Of a stretch of DNA of 64,000 nucleotides, positions 1 to 12,455 are shown one piece after another. Below the pieces are notes generated by a model that saw nothing but the letters and a program-made list of their open reading frames with translations, was not told where the DNA came from and made no database searches. The stretch covers positions 37,768,288 to 37,832,287 of the forward strand of contig RSEF01000003.1 in assembly GCA_003993805.1 (NCBI GenBank), written 5' to 3'. The position numbers were made by a program, and so were the translations under genes. Each line of letters begins with the position of its first letter. Within the stretch, counting starts at the first letter, position 1. The DNA comes from Himantopus leucocephalus. Lineage: Eukaryota; Chordata; Aves; Charadriiformes; Recurvirostridae.

Positions 1-43
1 TTTTTTGGGTTTTTTTTTGGTTTGGGGTTTTTTTTTTTTTTTA
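1..43. repeat. T/G-rich low-complexity tract
   Basis: Almost pure T with short G runs at the very left edge of the window. It resembles the T/G-rich tracts at 15378-15418 and 52050-52125. No gene signal is seen. Confidence 0.8.
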
Positions 44-377
44 TAGTAGAACAAAGGGAAGGGGGGGACAAAGGCACTGTCTGCAGTATGTCTTGAAGAT
101 CAAAAAGGCTCGTGCTGCAGAGAAATGGCTGATGTCATTTTTATCAGTGAGGATCCTCCTCTGCACCCATGACATTGGCCTCCCAATGCAGCAGAGGGGC
201 AATAAGGACTGGGGTCTCCAATTAATACTACTTGTAATAGGTTGTCATGAGGAAATGGGACCCGACTATCCCAGCAAACATCTAACGTTTTATATAGCCT
301 TCACTGCTCTATCGATCCTTATGGTATTCAGTCATTATTTTACAAATAGTGTGTCAGAAAAGGTTAATGTGGATTAT

Positions 378-494
378 AACTGCTGCTTAGACTGGAAGAA
401 CTATTCTGCCTGACTGATTTAACATAAAACTATATNAACTGCTGCTGAGACTGGAAGAACTATTCTGCCTGACTGATTTAACATAAAACTATAT
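378..494. repeat. 58-bp direct repeat split by a single N (likely assembly artefact)
   Basis: Copy 1 (378-435) and copy 2 (437-494) differ at one base (cttag versus ctgag) and are separated only by the N at 436. The pattern suggests that overlapping contig ends were joined without being merged. Confidence 0.85.
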
Positions 495-1496
495 TGGCAG
501 TCGTGATACCCATTTATAACTCTCAAATCTTTTACATAAACTTCAGTACAGGGAGTAGTTCCTGAACCGACTACTAATCCCTCAGTAAAGTCAACTAAAT
601 GCAGCAGAGGATAAATCTTACTCCATGGGTAAGAAGAAATGTTGTGATTATATACTTACAAAAAAGGTCATGCCAGGATATAGTTCAAGTTTTTGATGCA
701 CCATTGTCCCGCAATCCACCGAGAACAGCTAGAGGAGGCTGCTAGGAGGAACATCGTAGGGGAATTGGAGGTTAAAATAATTTTTAATTATCTGGTATTC
801 CTTTCTGCCATTTAGTGTAAGAGCTTTCATCTCCTCTAAGCACTTCCCCTCCACCGAAAATAAAAGAACTTCCAAGTGGTAATCTAATTTTAATGAGTAG
901 TTTTATTAATGAGTAAAAACATTTTCTAAGTATTTTCTTCTGGGTTTACTGTCTGACTTTAGTGTATTTTTTCCTCTTCAGCTTGCCTTTTAAAATCTCT
1001 TAAATATATTTCTTCTTTTGTTGTTGCTGCTTACTTTTTGGGCTGGATCCCTCTTCTCTGTGTGCTTCCAAGTTTCCTTCTCCCTTGCTTTCCTCATTAA
1101 CCTTTCTTTCCTCGTGTGTAATTTTTTCTCACCTAGATTAGGTGTAGGCTTGGATGAAGGTTTTACTTTATGTAATGTGAACATAATATCTGTATAGATG
1201 CAGAGGAACAACTGCAGCTCAGTGCTCGCAGGTCATAGAAAACACAGGCTTTTTTTGCTAATCCTTAGGTTGTGGTGCATGCCACAAACACTGTAATAGC
1301 CTTTTTGCTGGTGAATCTCTGTCCTCTGTTATCCACTGGCACTCTCAATCCAGAGCCCAGTGAAGCTGGAGGACATCCTCCTCAGTTTCAGCCTGTTCCT
1401 GTCATCTACAGTACTACAGGAGGAATTTCTGCTGTTTCCACTGGCAAGGGTGACAGTAGGAATTTTTTTTGTTCCTTATCACAGGTGTATGTAATA

Positions 1497-1805
1497 CCAC
1501 TGAGCAGTGTTTAGTGATTTGTGGGCTCCTCTTTTTAAACTTCTAACTATCACCTCCTGATCATGGATTGTTTCTTTGTTTAAGGGCTGGTGATGCGCTC
1601 CCTCAGTACCACAGATTGTAAATGAAAAAGGCAGAAACAGAAAAGCAGGCNCCACTGAGCAGTGTTTAGTGATTTGTGGGTTCCTCTTTTTAAACTTCTA
1701 ACTATCACCTCCTGATCGTGGATTGTTTCTTTGTTTAAGGGCTGGTGATGCGCTCCCTCATTACCACAGATTGTAAATGAAAAAGGCAGAAACAGAAAAG
1801 CAGGC
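1497..1805. repeat. 154-bp direct repeat split by a single N (likely assembly artefact)
   Basis: Copy 1 (1497-1650) and copy 2 (1652-1805) match over 154 bases with about three substitutions, and the N at 1651 sits exactly between them. This fits haplotype-divergent contig ends laid head to tail better than a biological duplication. Confidence 0.85.
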
Positions 1806-4800
1806 AGCTCTTCAGTTAAATAGAAGATGGCGGTGCTGGGGTTCCTGGTGCTCAGGACATGGAGGTATGACAGTGTTCTAGCCACAGGCTGAGAAATTGG
1901 GCTCAGCTTTCAGTGAATGCTGTGAAATATGGGTTAGGTTGGGAGATCCTCCTGCTTTGTCTGTAATTCTGAGCACTTTTTGTACGGGGAGAAGTAACAG
2001 GTTCAGAGCTATTTTAGTCATTTTTTCCCTGAGGTGCAGGGGAGGCTTGACACAATGTCTGGACAGATCCCCCAAGTCAGCATACCCTTGAAGCATAGAC
2101 CACTGCTACATGTGTATGTTTGCTGAGTTTGTCCCTTACCTGGAAGAAAAGCATGAAGGTGGATTGTGGCAAGAGTGATTTGCCAGTTAGTATGCCCTTA
2201 GCATGCAGGGTTTTCCTTGAGTGACATCCTGTGCCCAGCTTGGGTGGCACATGTCTTCAGCTGGCCCAGCTTTCAAGGTCTGATCTTTCTTGGTTTTTGC
2301 TCTCGTTGTCCTCTTGCACATGGTTTATCTTACCTTCTTTCCTACGATGCTTTTCACATTTTCCACTTCCTGTCTCCTCCCTTCTCAGGAAGCTGTTCAC
2401 TGCCACTGTTATTCTAGGTTTTTCTCTTTACAAACTATCATTCTCCATTGGAAGAACCTGCTGTTCCTAGCAGTCCTGCCTTCTACTGTTGAAAGCAGCC
2501 CATCCCAGACTTCATAGTCCTTACACAGGAAGTATCTCCACTTCCTGTATAACATAGTAACATCTGAGATAGTATCAGTGGGTAATTATTCATCTTGTAA
2601 ATACCTCAATGTACACCAGAGAAAAAAGAAAGCCGTATGCTCTCCAGGGAGATACTTCTCAACCATCCAGCAGCCTTTTATCAATTTAGTGTCCTCACAG
2701 AAAACTGGTTTATTATGCACAATTGCAAAGCAAACTTTGAGAAGAGAGGTAAAAGCACATTGGGAAGAAGAATATGACACATTCCTAGTCAGTGTTGCAC
2801 TAGCACTGCTGTAAACTGCCTTGTAGTTATTCACACAGCATTTACATTTTAAGTCCTCACTTAAAACTGCATTTGAATAGTGAACATTAGCAGAAGCAGT
2901 GCTGATACAGAAAGAGGCATTTTACCATGATGAAAAAAGTAACAGCTGGCATTCTGTACTTCTGTGATCTAGGCTATCCATTCTTAAAATGAATTCTGAC
3001 TATGAAATAGAATAGGGAACACAAGCTAAGGCTTGGCTAAGAATAATTTGTTACGTAATTAGCACAACGATAAGAATAAATCAAAACCTGTATTCTGTCA
3101 AGCATGGTAGGCATAGGGATTCTTCTCAAGTGTTTCCTTTCCAACCTACTGGTTTCAACTGTGTGTATCTTTGAGAATTTTTCGGATTTTTCATTTGTTT
3201 GAAAGCAGCTGTTTTATTTCTAGAAAGTCTGATGGGGAGAGAGAACTTCTTTTTGATCAGACTGCATTTACAATAGCAACAGTGCTTCAGAAAATAAAAT
3301 GGATAGATCAGAGACCTGAACTGATTTGGAAGAAAGTCCTTGATAAATCGGAGATGAAAAAAAAAAAAAAGCTTTGGCAAGTCAAACTTTAATTTTAGGT
3401 GGTAACAGGCTTCAGAATATGAGGATGTAGAACCCTTTGATCAGAATTGCTTTTAGTAGGAAATCCTTTCTTCTGTCACTGTCCCTTTCAAGGTAAAAGG
3501 TAATGTTCTCAGTGGAAAAGGTAGACTTCAAAATACTGCATATGAGTCATATATAATTCTTTCAGTTACTGAATAGTAACTTCTGAATATTTGATCTAAA
3601 ATTGTCATCTTGGAAGGTGTGCTATGGTGTTAACCAGGTATTCTGTTTTATTTACTGCTTAATTTTACTGCCCTTCGGAGCATATACTGACTCAGTTACC
3701 TAGGGTAGTGTGGAGAAAATTGAAAAATAATTGTTCAAGAATCAAGAGATAATGGCTTTCAGCTACTTAGCAGTGGTCTGTCATACGTCTAAAGTTGATG
3801 TTTTCAATTATTTCTTCAAGCTTTTATTCTACATCTATTAATAACGTGTAGCCCGGTACATCTGTTCTCCATTTTATTGATGAGTTCCTCATTTTTATAA
3901 ATGTAAAGTCACTTGGGTTTTAATTTGTACTTCAAAATTAAATACATTTATCTTGAAGCCTTCAGAACTGGTGTTTCATGTGGAAAAATAGTACTTCTTT
4001 CTTTCTGGATTAAATTGGCATAGCAAGCATCTGTCAAGTCTGTTCACAGAATTTTCATTGTTTTGTAGTGGGGAGAGTTTAAAACAAGTAAATGCTTTGA
4101 AAATCTGGACTTTATCATTACTTCCCTAACTTTGAGAACTGGATTATTCAGATAGTAACTTGCTATCTTCTTCCCATTACAGAGCACCCTCTATGCAGCA
4201 GATCCTAATTGGTGAAGCCAATTTAACAAGTAAAGGAATATGGTTGCGCTTTTCTTGTTGACTTGTCATACCTTTGCAAGAATCACTAAAATTTGTTTCT
4301 TAGAGGTGGTGAGTTCACTGCTGCTAGTAACATTTCGATTTATTTTCTTGGAGGAAGCTGCCCAGAAAAGCTGCTGTAGTAAGTCTTCTAACATCATCAC
4401 CTTGTGTACATGGCTTTTCATTCTTTTGAACTAGCCTATATGGGAAGACAACAGCCAGGTGACACCATGTACCAAACAGCGGCTCCAACAGCTGAGTAGG
4501 TGGCATGCTGCTGGCAGGGACAGTTCACCTTAAGACCGGTACCAATGCTTTGAGATTCAGGGCTGATGCAAAAGCTGTGCAGAAAGCCAGAGTGTTTACA
4601 AGTTTTGTGCAGCTGTTTAACGGGTGTTACTGTTAAGCTGAGAAATCTGATTGTATTCTGAATTCAGGCATGGTGATATATTCTAAGAAAATTGCTCTGT
4701 CCAGGGAAGATTAATAGTTGAAGTGCTTCTTTTTGTATGGTCTTGCACAAATTCTCAACATAGAAACTGGGGATCAGCATAGATTTTTTTTTTCCCTCCA

Positions 4801-6235
4801 TTTAACAGTTCTTACAATCTTGAGATGTTGTCACCTAGGGATGAAACCTTGGAATGCCGTTTTAGGAATAAAAATAGCAGTACCAAGTCTTTATGGTGTC
4901 TCCTTGTTTTCACTTAAATGTTATTATTCTTTCCAGAAAGTCAAAACACTGTTGTTAAAATCCTTTGTGTCTTTTTTAAGTGTAAGTGGTTGATGGAGAC
5001 TGTGTTCACCACAGTGCAATAGAATTAGTAACCTCATTCCACAATTTCTGTACATTTTGCAAAATAGAACCTTTTAGGCTTGGTTTTGAGTTCGTGGGTT
5101 TCTTTCAGTTTGTTTTGTTCCCCAATCTTACTGCTCTTGGACTACACTAATTCAACATTTCCCTCTTAGCATATTAAGAAATACGTAAAAGAGTGAGAGC
5201 CTTCCTACTAGGAGTAACAGCCAGATCACATTCCAGCCCCTGCAAGTTAGCAGATAATTGAAAAGTTAAGTTTTTTCCTCTGAAGGATTTATCTTCTGGC
5301 TACTCTTATACTCATGTATCTAAGCTATTAAAGAAGAAAAGCTATGTTAAAACAAAAAAAAAAATCTTCAGATTACCATAGGAAAGTCATCTAGATGTCA
5401 GAGAACTAAGGGGAAATATTATTTGTGCACTGGACCACCTAATATACTACAATTACAGTGTATATCTTTAAGTCATTGCAGGAACAAGTCAAGTAAGAGT
5501 CCTAAGCCTCTTTTTTGTGAATTTATACATAATGACCAAAAAATTATGCAGCCTTTCATGTCATACAGAAAAAAACTCCAACCCACGCAGCAAGGAATTT
5601 AATTTACAAGGTTTTAACTGCTTGCTATGTTAAAGCAGTTAGCCAAGAAACATAGAATGGAGATGGCAATATTGAAGTTTATTTGAATAAAAATAGAGGA
5701 TTTTGATTAATCGAGCAACAGCTGGAAGCCAAGTTTACCACTCTGTGACTGTGAAACAAATTATGATAATTCTCCCAGTCTATTAAAAACTGGGCTACGC
5801 TTAATCTGGATTCCAGTATCCAGCGCTAGTGAACGACATTGATTATGCTCCTTGTTACAAGTTTCAGAAAACAAAAATAGGAATTCTGAGGGCTGTGTCT
5901 AGTCCCTGTACCTATTGTCAATAATCTCAATAACCTAGTGAGCCAGTTGTCCAGCTACAATGTTCATATTTTGCTAATATTTTTCCACAACATATTGTTT
6001 ACTGTCTTAATTCTAGCTTTTTCTTCTGATCCTCAGTCTTCTGTTGCAGCTTCTTATATTCTACCCTGATGTCCTTTACCCCTATTGAGATTACAGGAAA
6101 ACTACACAAAGCATCAGAAAAAGATGTTAAGAATGGGAAAAAAAACAACAAAAAAACAGGTGTTAGTAAACCCAAGGGGGAAAAAATAAAATTGGAACAC
6201 TTGGTATTTTACTGGGTAAATTAGCATTGTCTTGG

Positions 6236-6445
6236 ACATTAGGAAAAGGTTGATAGGATGGTCAGTTGCCCGAACAGGCTCCCCAGGGAAGTGGTCATGG
6301 CACCAAGCCTGTCAGAGTGCAACAAGCATCTGGATGATGCTCTTAGTCGTATGGTTTAGTTTTAGGTAGTCCTGTGAGGAGCAGGGAGTTGGACTCTGTG
6401 ATCCTTATGGGTCCGTTCCAACTTGAAACAGTCTATGATTCTGTC
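6236..6445 (+). mobile_element. CR1 LINE 3' fragment
   Basis: The segment runs through recognisable CR1 3' sequence: 'aggctccccagggaagtggt', 'ccaagcctgtcagagt', 'agttggactctgtgatcctt', and ends in the terminal 'tctatgattctgt'. This is the highly 5'-truncated, non-LTR form typical of bird genomes. The orientation is sense on the plus strand and no ORF2 is left. The left boundary is approximate. Confidence 0.85.
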
Positions 6446-6949
6446 TTTGACAGAGAAAACAAGCTCCAACTAGGGGTAGCAGTACAGAGAACCAAATTAC
6501 AGAACCTTTGTAAGTCCCTTCAAACCTTATTCTGTGTTTCAGTTAAATCCAGCCCAGCAGTCACAGGAGATCAATGACAAATGCTGAACAGCACATCTCA
6601 TTTATGTAAACATCTGAAACGTTGGACACTGTCTGCAGGTGATTGGTTCAGCTGCTGAATCCAATTGTTTATTTTAACTAAACCCATTTCCTAGTATTCT
6701 GAAGCAAGTTCTCTCCTCTCTACTTAAATCAATACTTTCTCAAAATAAATTCTAACTGCTCCTAATTTGTTTGCTTTTTGTTTAGGCGTGTTGCATGTAG
6801 AGGGTGCTATATAAAATAATTAAGTTATACACATTATCACCCATGTGATTCCCATAATAAATTGTTCCCCTTTGTTTCATGCATTAAGGTGATGCAGCCC
6901 CCATGGAATTAGTCATTCAGACTTCCATACAGCAGTGCTGTTTCAGTAC

Positions 6950-7157
6950 TTTATTTTGAAAGTCTCTTAATAGCTAGTTTAAAACAAGTGAACAAATTAG
7001 ATGTAAAGTGTTCTTTATTAAATAACTCAGAAGGTAAAGCAAATTGTGTGATTAAGAAAGACAACATCATAGTTCCAAAGGATTTTTACAGCAGAAAACA
7101 AATAGCGGCAAATGAGCATTTCGGTCTAGCAGCCAAATTGTCCTCATTTTTACGGAG
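6950..7157 (-). promoter_or_regulatory. DPY30: DPY30 3'UTR with candidate polyadenylation signals
   Basis: The sequence downstream of the DPY30 stop on the minus strand contains AATAAA (seen as tttatt on plus) at 7014-7019 and again at 6950-6955. The proximal signal would give a 3'UTR of about 150 nt. Which site is used cannot be told from sequence. Confidence 0.5.
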
Positions 7158-7230
7158 TTAATTTCGGTCCTCAAATTGTGACTTGTTTTTTAAAAGATAT
7201 GCTGCTAGAAATTCAATGGGATTTGGCGGT
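7158..7230 (-). CDS. DPY30: DPY30 last coding exon
   Basis: Reads (R)[16 protein letters not shown] and then SQFEDRN-stop. The stop TAA is at 7160-7158. The acceptor is ttctttacag on the minus strand (7231 onwards), and the exon enters in phase 2, completing the AGA codon begun in the previous exon. It carries the second helix of the Dpy-30 dimerisation motif. Confidence 0.97.
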
Positions 7231-10200
7231 CTGTAAAGAAAAAAGTAAATCAAAAGCAATTATTTTTTGTTGTAAGAAATTAGGTAGCTGAGAAACTAAT
7301 CGCCTTCCCTTAAAAGCAACATAACTCCTCCCAAACACTTAAAAGCCTTGACTTAGGGATGACCAACTACCTAGAGTTACACTGTAAACTTCCAGTTTAT
7401 GTCTGATGAAAAAGTTTTTAATAAGGAATATTAGACACTGATGGTTCAATGTTACTAAACTGCTAGAACAGTTACATACGTAGAACTAGGGTATAGTCTG
7501 TAAGCATAAATACTGTACGTACATCATTGGAAGTGACATGTATTCGCCTATTTCTTTAACTCATGCAATATAAAGTGAAAGTCTGTCAGTGCTTTCTTGC
7601 TTCATTTTCTTCAAATGGTTATTGTGTAGCCTTGTGCATTAGAGCTGTTTTCATGGTTTCTGGCAACTGAAATGAACACAATGAAACCTCAACAAAAACT
7701 TCAAGAAGTGCTCTAACTTGCAAGTAGTCAATAATAAACACTTTTGATCACTGGCCCTAGTTCGTAAGTTTTTTTAAATAAAGCTCCTCCAGCTACAGTG
7801 CATAAATCTGGATTTTATCTGCAGAATAAATTGCAAACTTACTTATTCCACACTGAGTCAGACCAAAAGTCTGGCAGTGAGCAAATACACCTATAAAAAG
7901 TGTAAAAAAAGAAAAAAGGGAAGAAATGTGCAGAGGTACTTCTTTGGACCATCCTTTTGGCTTCCAAGCATGTACCAGCTTTCTGAGCTAGCACCTTTAA
8001 TAGTCCTGAGTGGATTCCTCTACAACTTTGACCAGTTGTCCCTTGACCCCAAATAAAATGTTAATGTCCTCAACCTGAGGCAAAAAATTATATAGCTTAA
8101 TTATGTGACCTGTGAAGAATCACCTCCTTTTGTTAATTATGAATTTGCAACCTGCTTTGCTTACTTTGATTACTGTATCAGAGGAGATAATAACAATCCA
8201 TCCCAATTCATCACCTCTTTGCTATTCGTGATTTAACAGATTCCTAATATATTCTCTCACAGAAGTCTCTTTTCTAGATATCATCTATTCAGTCACCCCG
8301 TAACAGACGGCATTCCGTACTTCTGACCACCTTGTCACTCTTCCTGCTTTCTCACATTCTACCAGAATACAGGGGAATTGGAATTAAACACAATATTAAA
8401 AATACAAGAACATTATAAATTTATATAGTGATACTATGCTTGTTTTTACCCCTTCAATTTAAGTCCTACCATTCAGAATTTATTTTTGATTGAGCAATGC
8501 ATTGCCATATACATTTAACAGTTTAAAGATACTTTTTTCACAAGGGTAATCGTCAATTCGGAATCTATCATTTTGTCACTAGCATTAGGGTAATTGTCAC
8601 CCTCCTAGGTGCATCATTTTCTGTTTATTTGTATACAATCTTTCACTTTTTGTCATAGTTTCAATTTTTATAGCTGTCTTCCATAATTTCACATCGAGTT
8701 TATGAAGTTCCTGTGCACTTACAATCGATCAACTTAAAAAAAACCCAAACAGAAAATGAAACACAAAAACCCTATCCTATTCTGTAAAACTCAGTATCAT
8801 TAACAAATATCGTCAGCCACTTCTTCAAATTGTTATAAAAGATCCTCTCCAGGATGCTAGTGCTGAGCTCATTTCACTATGAAAATTCACTGTTTACTTC
8901 TACCCTCTGTTTCGTATCTTCCCATCAGTTCCTCATCCATATAAAGGCTTTTCCTTTAATCCCACCGCAGCTAACTCTCATTAAAAGCTTTTAGTGAATC
9001 ACTGTGCCAGAAACCTTTTGGACATTTAACCAGGCACTATTATCTGGATTCCTATTTACGTGTGCTTGCTGACTCCTTCAATGAACTCCAAGGGACTTAG
9101 AAGACCTGACAAAAGTTGTGTTGGCTCCTCCCATAATTTCTACTGAATTCCAGGCATAGTCATCAGATCTACTGAGTTGTTCCCTGAACATCTCTATATT
9201 CCTTAGAAAAAGAAATTAGCATCCATTAGTTACTTTCCAGTTCAATTTCAAGCAGAAGATAATACAGCAGAGCTGGTAGTTCAGCTTTTTCACCCCTGAG
9301 GTTTTAATATGCTGGACTGATTAGCCAATTTGACCTTGGCAGTTTGATACTCTTCGCTTTTTTTTTTTTATATATGTTCCTCAGCCTCTTCTATCAGTGT
9401 TACGACTTCACTCCTGTGATGAGTCCCCATAAAGAACAGCTCTTTCCATAGTGAAGAAAGATTTTTTAAAAAAAAAAAGTTTGCTGTAACACAAGTATCC
9501 AGACTGTAAGCGTGGTGTTTCCACTTCAGGCCGTGTTAGACGTTCATTCTGCCTCAGAACTCCCACAGACATCAATGGAAGATCTACACACTGCTCAGGT
9601 GTACACATGGTGTGTACCTTCCTAGGTGCTCTTTTGCCTAACTAGCTGTCCATACAATGAAGTTCAAATTCACAACTCTTTTTCAGGTTAAGACACGGTT
9701 GACGGTTGTTCTGGCTGTAGGTATGCGTGATGTGATTATGGTCATCCACACCAGCTTTTGAGAACGTTATTTCAGCAAAACTGAGAAATGGCTACATGCA
9801 GTATGACTCACCAATAGTCCAAATACACCAAAAGGCTAGAAATTGATTTGGATAAGATGAACAACTGTTGGCTATTATTGAAGAATACCCTTCTGCATTG
9901 ACTAATAAGAGATTTGGGGCACCTTGACAGCATAATCTTGGCTCAAAGAATAAGCTATCAGTTTGCTTCTTACTGTGTTGATAGGGCAGGGTCAGCCTCA
10001 TCCTTTAGAAGGTCTTTTAATCTCCAACAAAGATGCATGTCAGGCCCAATTTGTCTGTCTCTTAAATGCCAAGCAGAACTCTCTAATTCCACACTACAAA
10101 AACCTTGTTCAAAACTGGAACAACTTCTTGCCTTGCTTCTGTAAGGTCAATTATGTGATAAAATTAATTAAAAAATATATTTTTCCCTCCAAAACCTTTG

Positions 10201-12150
10201 CAGTAGCATCCTTCATTGGGAGATCACAAATTCAATAAATTAACTCTTACCACGTCATATGCACCTAAAGCGAGGAACACATCTTGCATGGTCAATCATA
10301 GTAATTCATTGGTTCATAAACCTATCGTAATGACTTTCTTACGACTAGCAAACTAGCAAAACCATCTCTGGTGTGAGCGCTCTGAAAACTTGACATACTG
10401 CCCAAGTTTGAGAGCTACTTTTTTTCCTAAGAACAGAGGGAACATTGAAACATCTTACCTCTCTTTTGCAAGAACAGCAAGTCCCTGTAGCAAGATAGGT
10501 ACAACTGTCTGATCCAAGTAGGCACGTGTGGGTAACGACTGAAGATCCACCTTCTGCTTTGATGTTTTCTCTGCATTTATCTTCTCATTTTCTACTATCC
10601 TCTGAAGTAGAAAAAAAAAAAGGGGGTGAATGAACATTGGTAATAGCAGCCACATCTACTTTGAAGTATGAGTGCAAACTGTCCTGGTTTCAGGTAAAAC
10701 AATCAATTTTCTGTTCAGTAACTTTACTTTCTAGCTATGCCTCTGCTAAACAAAGTACACATCTCTCTGCAATTTACTGGCAGTAACTTCTTTACATCTT
10801 GTAAGAAAATTTAAGTGCGTATTTTTCCTTGCACAAAAATCTAATCCAAGGAAGCCTTCCATTAAATTCTTATGTTTTGGGAAAACAATGTTAGGAAGTC
10901 GTAAGTTTTCTAAAACAGAAGACACCCAATCTCTGCTGTTGTTATTTCTGCTTTTGCATTCAGATTTAAATTCTACACCACTGAGCCAGGAATGACAACT
11001 AACAGGAATGGTCCCAATTAAATGGTTCCTGTATGCACGCACTTCTAACACAAAATGCTGAAAGCACGAGAAATTCAGGTGAAGCCTGACAAAGGGGACC
11101 CTGTTGAAGTCAAGCACTTTGAGACGGTGCTCTACTAAAGTATAGATGGGTAACTTAAGAAAAGATACACTAAATGCTTCCAGGTCAAAAAGTACTGCAT
11201 CATTTTACACCATTAACTGTAGTTAAAAAAGGATACCCTGCCACTGTCAGTAAACGAAACATATTCAATGCAACATACGCTAATATACCGATACAGGACC
11301 AATGTATCCAACGTGTTCTGGTTCTGGAAGTTGAGGCATACAGGCAGGCAGTTATCACGGATATCAGTCACAGAGGACGTTTAAAAAAAGTTTCTGCAAA
11401 AGCTTTGCATAGAGTAGGAGCTTATAGTGGAGGGAGACTGAAGGCATTTCTTTAATGAGGAAGACTAAGTAAATGTCATAGAATTATTCTAACCCACACT
11501 GTTACCAACAGCGGAGAGAATGGATTGTGTCTACTCTTTCTCAGCACAAGTAATTAAAAACAGCTTGGATTATTCTGATCCAACATTTCCATTGACGTGA
11601 ATATGAAAAGAATCCCTCCCTTTGACACTTTTATAGAAATGCCATCAAGTCGTCCTGTTCCCCTCCCTGGCCGGCTGGCTTTTTATGCCATGATATATTA
11701 ATGGAATAATTAACAATCATAGGATAATTCCAAAAAGCCCATCTCATTAAAAGGTTCACTATTTACTTCAGTACCATTTAGTATAAGGAAAGCAACACAA
11801 CAGAAAATATATTAATTAACAGCCAGTTAGGCAAGGGACTAGTATATCTGGTGGTTCAGTTTCCATCTAACTTTCTTGGGAACAATACATCTGCTGAAGT
11901 TACACCCAAGACTCAATATTTTTCCCCTTGATCAGGAATGTGACTTCCACTGTACTTTACAGCAACAAAATCTTTGTTACCTCTACATTTTCAGTGAGAC
12001 CGTATTCAGAATGGGGATTTTCTGGAACCTGTAAAAAAACCCACACAGTCAGCAAAGTGGAAACGCTCCTTTTACGCACATAGCATGATGCACATAAAAC
12101 ATGTCTTGCAATACCTGCGGCTGTCCCTCCATAATCTGTTCTGCCTCCAT
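7158..12150 (-). CDS. DPY30: DPY30, core subunit of histone H3K4 methyltransferase complexes (complete CDS)
   Basis: Four coding exons on the minus strand join as 12150-12115, 12028-11981, 10601-10459 and 7230-7158 (36+48+143+73 nt). They encode 99 residues plus stop, the same length as human DPY30. The protein starts [12 protein letters not shown], continues [15 protein letters not shown] and ends SQFEDRN. The C-terminal half (about residues 45-92, with [19 protein letters not shown] and [13 protein letters not shown]) is the Dpy-30 motif. In the family it forms a homodimeric helix bundle that binds ASH2L in the SET1/MLL complexes. All introns are GT-AG and no frame damage is seen. The gene is transcribed away from the shared CpG island at 12.4-13.0 kb, back to back with the unrecognised plus-strand gene and with SPAST further on. 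Confidence 0.97.
10459..10601 (-). CDS. DPY30: DPY30 coding exon 3
   Basis: 143 nt encoding [16 protein letters not shown], then [15 protein letters not shown] and [16 protein letters not shown]. The acceptor is cttcag and the donor is AGAG|GTAAGA on the minus strand. It holds most of the Dpy-30 motif that contacts ASH2L in known complexes. Only conservative changes from human are apparent. Confidence 0.97.
10680..10700 (+). repeat. LTR-end-like motif, probable old ERV remnant
   Basis: The 21-base segment begins tgtcctggtttcagg. This is the 5' terminal sequence of common avian ERVL-type LTRs, and a 20/21 match recurs at 53195. The sequence to its right is not recognisable as LTR, so this may be only a decayed end. 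It lies in the DPY30 gene between the last two coding exons and the earlier ones. Confidence 0.35.
11981..12028 (-). CDS. DPY30: DPY30 coding exon 2
   Basis: 48 nt, exactly 16 codons ([16 protein letters not shown]), phase 0 at both ends. It is flanked by tttttttacag and GAG|GTAACA on the minus strand. It encodes part of the flexible N-terminal tail. Confidence 0.96.
12115..12150 (-). CDS. DPY30: DPY30 first coding exon (start codon)
   Basis: The ATG (cat at 12148-12150 on plus) begins [12 protein letters not shown], aligned to human MEPEQMLEGQTQ. The donor is CAG|GTATTG. The ATG context is AATCATGG. The exon extends upstream as 5'UTR to an acceptor either at 12171 (GTCCAG) or at 12187 (CTTTCCAAG); the latter has the better pyrimidine tract. 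Confidence 0.93.
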
Positions 12151-12338
12151 GATTTGAAAAGCGGAACTTGCTGGACGTACAGTGATCTTGGAAAGCAACA
12201 GAAGAATTGGTCAGCAGGCTGAGACGAAGACGAGCGTTAGCTGACTGATATTGCATCACTTGGTTACTAAGGCACAATTACTAGACAGCAAACGGAGTTG
12301 CTCAGCTCACCCCCCCCTTGCCAAACTTGTACAGGTAG

Positions 12339-12455
12339 ACACCCCCCTCCTTCTTTTCTTTTCTTTTCTTCCTTCCTTCCTTCCTTCCTTCCCGGACCCG
12401 CAGGCCTGCCAGCGCCCCGGGCCCCTCCACCGCCCCGGGCCCCTCCACCGCCCCG
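12339..12455. repeat. CTTTT/CTTC pyrimidine tract and 18-bp GC-rich tandem repeat
   Basis: A polypyrimidine run (cttttc and then cttc units, about 12351-12393) is followed at 12414-12455 by about 2.3 copies of an 18-base unit, gccccgggcccctccacc. Both lie in the first intron of DPY30, just inside the CpG island. On the DPY30 sense strand the tract is purine-rich. Confidence 0.85.

Larger units (their letters stand above)
44..6949. other. Intergenic region left of the DPY30 3' end
   Basis: No convincing exon was found on either strand. All open frames here are short (the longest is about 106 codons), lack splice-consistent partners and match no family I recognise. In human the next gene on this side is MEMO1, but none of its protein is visible here. 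The region holds one CR1 3' fragment (6236-6445), two direct repeats joined by a single N (378-494 and 1497-1805), and short A/T homopolymers. Confidence 0.6.

Noticed and set aside
1828..1900. ATGGCGGTGCTGG-like start with good context
   Set aside because: The frame closes quickly and is adjacent to an N-split duplication; no splice-consistent continuation was found.
11174..11455. 93-codon plus-strand frame inside a DPY30 intron
   Set aside because: No recognisable domain or splice context; expected by chance in this much sequence.
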